From Edwardsiella anguillarum ET080813 (GTDB lineage: Bacteria; Pseudomonadota; Gammaproteobacteria; Enterobacterales; Enterobacteriaceae): a DNA stretch of 64,000 bases. Below, in pieces: positions 58,868-64,000 of the stretch (position 1 is its first letter; the number at the start of each line of letters is the position of its first letter). The translations under genes were made by a program, and so were the position numbers. The stretch is taken from assembly GCF_000264765.2 (NCBI RefSeq), contig NZ_CP006664.1, positions 3,570,350-3,634,349 on the forward strand, in the 5' to 3' direction. The notes under the pieces were generated by a model. It searched no databases. It was not told the DNA's origin and saw only the letters and a list, made by a program, of their open reading frames with translations.

Positions 58868-59781
58868 AATGCCTCCTTGGAAATCACAGCATCGGCATAA
58901 GGTCGCTCAGGTGAAAAATTCTCCTGATACAGAGATTCGAATAAAACTTTAGCAGCCTTGGGCGGGTTATTTCTGCGGATATATAAGTTAAATTTAATAT
59001 TCGGTAGTTTGGGGAGCCCTTCGCTCTCCCCTAAAATACATAAATCATCGCCAAATAACTCAATGGAGCGCGCCATTACCCCAAGTCCGGCCGCAACGGC
59101 GGCCCTGGCACCGGATAAGGTTGTCGCGGTATAAGCAATCCGCCAGGGAATACCAGCGCGCTCCAGGTGGTTGATAGCCATGTTACGGTAGGTGCTGGGT
59201 TCATCCAGCGAGACCAGCGGCAGTGGCGTGTCGGCGACAAACTTGTAATTGAGGCCACAGAACCATAGAGAAGGTGAAGAACGTAAAATAAACCCTGAGT
59301 AATCAGTGCATTCCGCCGTAGAGATTGCCATATCGATCTCATCGTTTTTGAGCATCTCCATCAGGAAAGGACTGCGTTTAACCACGATTTCGATGATCAG
59401 TCGCGGATAAGCTTTTGAAAAGCGAGCCAGTAATTCCGGCAGGATTGTGTTGGCCGTATCATCCGGTGAACCGATACGCAGCACGCCATCAACATCGTCG
59501 TACATTAATGAAAGGCATGCTTCGTCGTTTAGGTTTAAGATACGGCGGGCATAACCCAGCATTTTCACGCCATGCTCGGTCAATGATTTTCCTCGGCCGC
59601 TACGGGCAAAGAGTTCTTTACCGATGAGAGACTCCAGGCGCTGCATTTGTTGACTGATAGCAGACTGCGTACGATGTACTGATTCGGCAGCCGCGGCAAA
59701 GCTATTTCCCTCAACTACCGCAATGAAAGTGCGTAACAGATCTAATTCTAAATTGGGTATAGGACGTTGTATTTGTATCAT
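58861..59781 (-). CDS. LrhA-like LysR-type regulator of the cluster
   Basis: 306 residues. N-terminal HTH LELDLLRTFIAVVEGNSFAAAAESVHRTQSAISQQMQRLESLIGKELFARSGRGKSLTEHGVKMLGYARRIL closely follows E. coli LrhA, as do RIGSPDDTANTILPELLARF and VAAGLGVMARSIEL in the effector domain. LrhA itself represses flagellar and fimbrial genes; this paralogue is more likely a local regulator because it is cotranscribed with the DapA-like gene. Start at 59781 has AAAGG 7 nt upstream; the ATG at 59796 is an alternative. Confidence 0.9.
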   Translation of the reverse strand: MIQIQRPIPNLELDLLRTFIAVVEGNSFAAAAESVHRTQSAISQQMQRLESLIGKELFARSGRGKSLTEHGVKMLGYARRILNLNDEACLSLMYDDVDGVLRIGSPDDTANTILPELLARFSKAYPRLIIEIVVKRSPFLMEMLKNDEIDMAISTAECTDYSGFILRSSPSLWFCGLNYKFVADTPLPLVSLDEPSTYRNMAINHLERAGIPWRIAYTATTLSGARAAVAAGLGVMARSIELFGDDLCILGESEGLPKLPNIKFNLYIRRNNPPKAAKVLFESLYQENFSPERPYADAVISKEALC

Positions 59782-60120
59782 AGTTTGACCTTTCATATCT
59801 TCACACTATCCGCGCTAAGCTAAATCAACAATCCGTTTCTTTGCAGGCGTTGAATAAATTTTTTCCGGAGTCAGTCAGTTAACGATGGATGGGGGTGGTG
59901 TTAGTTATATGCCGGACGGCATTGTTCAAACTTTTTCTGTGTATCATTTTTGTATCGGTTGCCGTTAATGCTTACAGACGACACCCGTTGAACAGATTAT
60001 CAGCAATGCCGCTCCTGCTCCAGCATAGATATATTGCCAGCGCCTTGGCGCGTATGTTGTTGTAGCGTGCTGTTATAGACGTGTAGATAAGCATGAATGG
60101 GGTGAATACGGGCTGCGCTA
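59782..60120. other. Intergenic region, no gene supported
   Basis: About 340 bp. A segment near 59877-59915 (AGTTAACGATGGATGGGGGT...TTAGTTATATGC) resembles 43733-43770 (AGTTAACGATGCATGGGGCT...TCGGTTATATGC), the flank of the IS3 remnant, so another trace of the same mobile element is likely. Confidence 0.4.
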
Positions 60121-60129
60121 TTTCGCTTA

Positions 60130-60700
60130 TTTGTCAGATAGGAGGGGACCCATGCTCATAGCGGAGGCCCTCCTCTGTCCGCCCCAGCGTCTGGTCTCCT
60201 GCGGGCCGTGCATAAACTCGTGTCCCCCAAACTCATGCTCCGCTGGCGCTAATGGGTGACCCAGCGCGATTGCGCCACCGTTAGCGTTTACCTGCTGCGG
60301 ATCAACCCTCAGTGTTTTACCGACGGCCAAGAATCGTGCGGAGAAGAGAAGGCTTCATGGGTTTCATGGGCTTCAATCGGATCGATATCGGAAAACGGTG
60401 GCCTATTGCGCTGCAGCACCTTTTTCGTGATCGGCACGGGGCCCATTCCCATGAATGCTGGTGTGGTGTCGGCGTTGGCATAGCGTCTAATCCACGCCAG
60501 CGGTTTTAATCCTACCGCCAGCGACAGTCTCTTCCATCACCGCTGGCGCCGTCGCGCTATCGTAGATTCGCGGCATTCCCTGTGGTGATGGTGCCTGTTT
60601 TATCAAAAGCCGGCGCAGTGCGACGAGCCCTTCTGCGGAAGTGTCTGCCTTGGGGGATTCGTCACGCGCGACAATACTGGTTTTTTCGAGCGGTGACGCT
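60130..60700 (-). pseudogene. Decayed acetyl-CoA acetyltransferase (thiolase, AtoB-like)
   Basis: Minus-strand pieces spread over more than one frame align with the C-terminal half of AtoB: ARDESPKADTSAEGLVALRR, then ATAPAVMEETVAGG, then TTPAFMGMGPVPITKKVLQR, SDIDPIEA with a small duplication (HEAHEAF), [19 protein letters not shown] and GAIALGHPL. The catalytic-loop glycines after GHPL and the final CIGGGQG are lost. Several frameshifts and no start make a functional product impossible. The N-terminal half is absent or unrecognisable. Confidence 0.7.
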
Positions 60701-60881
60701 GAGCGGTATAATCCCAGCCTGGAATACGCCGGAGTGGAGGTGACCCAATGGTGCCTGAGGGGCGACGGATCCAGCGCGCCTGCACCAGCGCATCCAAGAT
60801 GAACGCTGTTTTCATCGACGATGACATCCTCCCGTCTACAGAGCCCTGACAACCTCTTTTAAAATATAACGCCAGAAATAT

Positions 60882-61400
60882 CTAGTCCCATATCTCTATT
60901 GGCTCCTCCACCGTTTTTTGATTGATGAGCGCAGTAATGTGGGTACCAAGCGATTTTGGGTACAGGGTAGCGCGGGTATTTTGCAGCTCTTTAACGCTCC
61001 ACCATTTATATCGCTGGTGGTCTTCTGTTTCAAAGGGTTCTCGTCCAGACAGGTTGAGCCGCGGCGAGCTCTTATTTATGTGTGCAATACAAATGGTCTC
61101 ATGCTGTAGGCGGCGCTCCCCCCGGTAGGAGTAGAGAACATCACGTTTCCAGAGGGGATTGCTCAGATCATCAGAGGTGAGCTTGATTCCTGTTTCTTCG
61201 AGGATTTCTCTGATAGCGGTTTCATGGATGCTTTCATTGGGATTCGCGCCGCCACCGGGTACCTCCCATGATTCGATAAAGTCTGGGTTGCTGGCATCCT
61301 TGGTGCTGAGCAGCAACACGGATTGATTACTGTCGATAAGGATAACTCTGACGGCATGCCTGGTCACGAAGCGTTCGCCGCGTCGAACGGTGTCTGACAT
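60882..61400 (-). CDS. Nudix hydrolase
   Basis: 172 residues with a complete Nudix box, GGGANPNESIHETAIREILEETGI (GX5EX7REUXEEXGU), in a VPGGG context. The N-terminal RHAVRVILIDSNQSVLLLSTKDASNPDFIESWE and C-terminal HQRYKWWSVKEL are normal for small NDP-X hydrolases. Substrate not deducible. The composition is AT-richer than core genes. Single gene between the thiolase relic and the integrase module. Confidence 0.88.
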   Translation of the reverse strand: MSDTVRRGERFVTRHAVRVILIDSNQSVLLLSTKDASNPDFIESWEVPGGGANPNESIHETAIREILEETGIKLTSDDLSNPLWKRDVLYSYRGERRLQHETICIAHINKSSPRLNLSGREPFETEDHQRYKWWSVKELQNTRATLYPKSLGTHITALINQKTVEEPIEIWD

Positions 61401-61979
61401 GTTTCCTCTGCTCCTGTATGAGTCCGAGAATTCATATTATCAATTAATCCCGATTCTGAGCACTAGATTGTCGTATTTAGGTGGCTTGTCCCTGGGGAAT
61501 TTGGACGATTAGGCACCAAGAAAATTTTTACCGTGAGTAGAGATAGCTCTGTAACGCTGACCATGAACCTCATGGGGTAATGGCTAGCCATTTTCCTGAA
61601 TAGTCGCTCCTGGAAAATGCCGGGTTTTTATATCTGAAGCACTACGTCCCGGGGATAACAAGAGGGCGAATAGCACCATTTTTGCGGGAAGATAGCCTGT
61701 TACCCTTTGCGCGCGGTGCCTTTCAGGCCGTCTGCAGGCTGGATATGTGCGGGCGGCACAGGCATATAAAGCGGAATAGTGACGCTGGTGGTTTGCTTTT
61801 CATTAGACTGCGTATAATTATGGGTTTGAACGGGATGTTTTGAAGCATAACGACACGGAAAATGTTATACATTCATGTGAAATATATTTGTAATAAATTG
61901 ATTTTATTATAATAAAAAAAGACCTGGCACGATTCCTGTGTCAGTCATTAAAGCGTCTCCCGCCAATTCTGGCTCCCGA
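61401..61979. other. Intergenic region downstream of the integrase
   Basis: About 580 bp, AT-rich near 61840-61930. In int-first modules the attachment site often lies in such a flank, but no tRNA or recognisable core site is present and the other end of the prophage is outside the window. Confidence 0.35.
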
Positions 61980-63074
61980 TCACCGGTTTTTGGGGAGCTC
62001 TATCATCTGCCAGAGTGCCTCCCTCAGATCGAGGTATTTCTCGGTCATATGCCGGTTTTTATGCCCCAGCAGCCGCTGGCAGAATTCCGTTCCATACTGC
62101 GCCTGGTACATCCGTGAGGAAAGGCTACGGATCTCATGAAAAGAGGGTGGGGAGATCTCTTGAACCAGTCCGCACTTATCCATAAGCCGGGAGAAACCTT
62201 TAGTCAGGGTATCGGGCACCAGAGATCCCCCCGGCTTGCTATTGAGGCGCGGGCGCTGGGAGTTGAGCAGGTAGTCGCTCGGCCCCGGTATCCGGCAGCG
62301 CGCCAGTACCTCGCGCAGCCGCAGCGGGTAGTCACCGAGCTGCAGATGGAGATCGAGGGTCATCGCCAGCCTGGCGCCGGTCTTGCGCTGGATCACCCAT
62401 AGCTTATCCTCCCGGACATCCTGCCAGCGGAGCGCGCAGAGATCTTCCCGCCGCTGCCCGGTGAGCAGCGCCAGTTCAATGCTGCGCGGTAACCATGGCT
62501 TATGCGGCTCCAGCTGGAGCGCCTGCGCGTAAACGGCCAGCAGCATCGTCTCCGTCAGACGGCGGCGCTTGACCCGGATCGGCGGCGTACGGGTCTGTGT
62601 CACCGGGTTGTAGTCGATGAGGCCCGCGGCGATGGCTTCGCGAAACAGGGCGTTGAGAAAGGAGCGCATCAGACCCGCGGCGGAAAGCTGGCCGATCAGC
62701 ACATAGTGGTGTAGCAGCGAGGCGATGTCGCGGGTGGTGATCTGAGCGATACTCTTCTGTCCAATCACCGTTTGTACGGCCTTGATCTGTGAGCGCCTGG
62801 CGCGCAGGGTATTGGCGGCTACGCCACGGTAGCCGAGGATCCGCAGATACTCCTCCATCCATTGGCTGACGCTGGGGCACGCTTCCTCTATCGGTCGCTG
62901 GATGGCGATATACTGGTTGGCCTCTTGCGCCTGGCGAACGGCCTCGCTTTTTGGGATATGGCCCAGGGGCATCTCCTGCCCACTGAGGGGATTGCGCCAG
63001 ATGAAAAACCCGCCCTTACAGTACAGGTTGTCCGGTAATTTTGGCGTAACGCTGTCATCGTTATTTTGGGCCAT
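61980..63074 (-). CDS. Phage tyrosine-recombinase integrase
   Basis: 364 residues. An arm-binding N-terminus (PDNLYCKGGFFIWRNPLSGQEMPLG, lambda/P22-like), a core-binding SAM-like domain, and a catalytic domain with the RHRHY set visible: Arg in LLTGQRREDLCAL, His-x-x-Arg in FHEIRSL, His in LLGHKNRHMTEKYLD and the nucleophilic Tyr in EKYLD. It performs site-specific integration and excision. Overlaps the excisionase gene by 14 bp. Confidence 0.93.
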   Translation of the reverse strand: MAQNNDDSVTPKLPDNLYCKGGFFIWRNPLSGQEMPLGHIPKSEAVRQAQEANQYIAIQRPIEEACPSVSQWMEEYLRILGYRGVAANTLRARRSQIKAVQTVIGQKSIAQITTRDIASLLHHYVLIGQLSAAGLMRSFLNALFREAIAAGLIDYNPVTQTRTPPIRVKRRRLTETMLLAVYAQALQLEPHKPWLPRSIELALLTGQRREDLCALRWQDVREDKLWVIQRKTGARLAMTLDLHLQLGDYPLRLREVLARCRIPGPSDYLLNSQRPRLNSKPGGSLVPDTLTKGFSRLMDKCGLVQEISPPSFHEIRSLSSRMYQAQYGTEFCQRLLGHKNRHMTEKYLDLREALWQMIELPKNR

Positions 63075-63309
63075 TTTTTAGCCTCTCCAGCAAGGTGGGG
63101 GTAGACGCCGCCGTGCCGTCGGGAACGGTGGGCTGCTGCCAGGGTGGCAGGTAGCGGGCATCGCTCTGGATACGGTAGGTGCCGCCGTAGCGGTAGGGTT
63201 GCGGATAAATATAGCCGCGCCGGATCCAGCGCCGGACGGTGTCCACACCGGGTGGCTTATCGAGATAGACCTGCCGGGCCCACGCCGGGATAGTGAGGTA
63301 GGTTGTCAT
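63061..63309 (-). CDS. Phage excisionase (Xis)
   Basis: 82 residues, MTTYLTIPAWARQVYLDKPPGVDTVRRWIRRGYIYPQPYRYGGTYRIQSDARYLP, a winged-helix MerR-like Xis pattern (ETVRRWVR...I-P-P---G--Y). Directs integrase to excision. Start codon overlap with the integrase gene is typical of int-xis pairs. Confidence 0.88.
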   Translation of the reverse strand: MTTYLTIPAWARQVYLDKPPGVDTVRRWIRRGYIYPQPYRYGGTYRIQSDARYLPPWQQPTVPDGTAASTPTLLERLKNGPK

Positions 63310-63384
63310 GGCGGGCTCCGAGAGTCTGGGGGATGCGTTTTAATAAGAGAGAGTCAGCCGCGTGTCTAGGGCAGAGGAAGGGGC

Positions 63385-63666
63385 TTAGCAAACAGCGCGG
63401 GGACGCTTTAACCAACGGTCGCCGACCAGGTGATAGCGGCGGCAAAACGCCCGGTCGAGTTTCCCTTCGGCGGGCAGTTTGATACCGATCGGCAGCGGCG
63501 TTCGGCGTGGGGTGAAGTAATCATCCAGATGCAGAGCGCTGGCCGTTAGCGCGCGGTAGAGTTGAGAATAGGCGACGCGTACACTGTCGGCCTGGCAGCA
63601 AAATAGCATGTCCTGCTGACCGGACTGTTTTTTGGCTTTAATAAAGAAGACGAAGTATTCAGGCAT
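63385..63666 (-). CDS. Hypothetical phage-type protein
   Basis: 93 residues starting MPEYFVFFIKAKKQSGQQDMLFCCQADSVRVAYSQLYRAL; the ribosome-binding site GGAGAG sits 8 nt before the ATG. Soluble, basic. Not recognised. It lies 75 bp upstream of xis on the same strand. The frame is open further upstream only because it reads into the end of the IS256-family element, so longer starts are artefacts. Confidence 0.6.
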   Translation of the reverse strand: MPEYFVFFIKAKKQSGQQDMLFCCQADSVRVAYSQLYRALTASALHLDDYFTPRRTPLPIGIKLPAEGKLDRAFCRRYHLVGDRWLKRPRAVC

Positions 63667-63767
63667 GGCGAGGCTCTCCGAGTGGGGATAAAAGCGGCGC
63701 TTGATCACAAGGTGGCCGAGGGATGTGCGCCCGGTCGCGTTATTGCGCTGAATAGCGGTGCTATCGA

Positions 63768-64000
63768 GCCTGTACATAATTTTGTGTAATTACCTGATTT
63801 TGATATGTTCAATCCAACATCAAAAGCAGGTTAATTTATGGACGAAAAACAGTTGCAGGCCCTGGCTAACGAACTGGCCAAAAATCTCAAAACTCCTGAC
63901 GATCTCAGCCAGTTCGATCGCCTGTTGAAAAAAATCGGCGTTGAGGCTGCTCTCAACGCTGAAATGTCCCACCATTTGGGCTACGATAAAAATCAGCCCA
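63768..64000 (+). mobile_element. IS256-family insertion sequence, left end (runs off right edge)
   Basis: Left terminal repeat begins near 63768 with CCTGTACATAATTTTGTGTA, typical of the IS256 group, then the transposase gene starts at 63838. It interrupts the prophage region next to the 63385 gene. The right end is outside the window. Confidence 0.75.
63838..64000 (+). CDS. IS256-family (mutator-type) transposase, N-terminal part
   Basis: 54 codons are present: MDEKQLQALANELAKNLKTP, then DLSQFDRLLKKIGVEAALNA and EMSHHLGYDKNQP. The EAALNAEMSHHLGY block is the hallmark of IS256/IS285-like mutator transposases. Incomplete only because of the window edge. Confidence 0.92.
   Translation, partial: MDEKQLQALANELAKNLKTPDDLSQFDRLLKKIGVEAALNAEMSHHLGYDKNQP

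Noticed and set aside
61401..61979. Prophage attachment site next to the integrase
   Set aside because: No tRNA or duplicated core could be identified from one end alone, so no att site is annotated.

Overview
The window looks like a chromosomal segment from a moderately GC-rich member of the Enterobacterales. The protein sequences and gene neighbourhoods resemble Edwardsiella/Hafniaceae most closely, but that genus call is inference from recalled Escherichia coli orthologues; no search was possible.

Positions 1-31000 are mostly conserved core genome, made of several E. coli-like blocks joined in a different order: btuR-yciK / sohB / yciN / topA / cysB; yobF-cspC / rlmA / yobD-manZYX / yoaE / pdeD; a BOF-family lipoprotein gene; three identical tRNA-Val(GAC) genes with mdtK / ribE; yebQ / kdgR; tcyP / ydjM / hxpB / yniB / yniA / ydiZ-like; then emtA and a serine-type permease. 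The mannose PTS operon carries a complete IS5 (1195 bp, TTAG target duplication) inserted exactly at the manY stop codon, between manY and manZ. ydjM has two LexA boxes upstream.

Positions 31000-39600 hold a five-gene nickel/peptide-type ABC importer operon, a DUF805 membrane protein, a PBP2-like transpeptidase away from any rod operon, an orphan GhoT/OrtT-like membrane toxin and uspF.

From about 39600 to 64000 the sequence becomes accessory: AT-rich genes, long gene-poor stretches, IS debris and pseudogenes. It holds an AriR-like small protein, an ABM monooxygenase, a glyoxalase-like VOC protein, a ribbon-helix-helix protein beside a perfect palindrome, IS3 and IS5-type remnants, a LuxR-type regulator and a very large autotransporter. 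The autotransporter's ESPR signal peptide lies in a different frame from the passenger, across an A7 tract: either a phase-variable adhesin, a frameshifting gene or a pseudogene.

Positions 50108-59781 form what looks like a dedicated catabolic cluster: a class II fumarase, a DcuC-type carrier and a MetC-like PLP lyase on one strand; a PurB/CMLE-type lyase and an MmgE/PrpD protein on the other; and a DapA-like aldolase with an LrhA-like LysR regulator. The combination suggests breakdown of a dicarboxylic (succinyl- or aspartyl-type) C-N or C-S adduct to fumarate and malate. The substrate is unknown, and this is the best candidate for an undescribed system in the window. After it come a decayed acetyl-CoA acetyltransferase gene, a Nudix hydrolase, and a prophage integrase/excisionase module cut by an IS256-family element that runs off the right edge.
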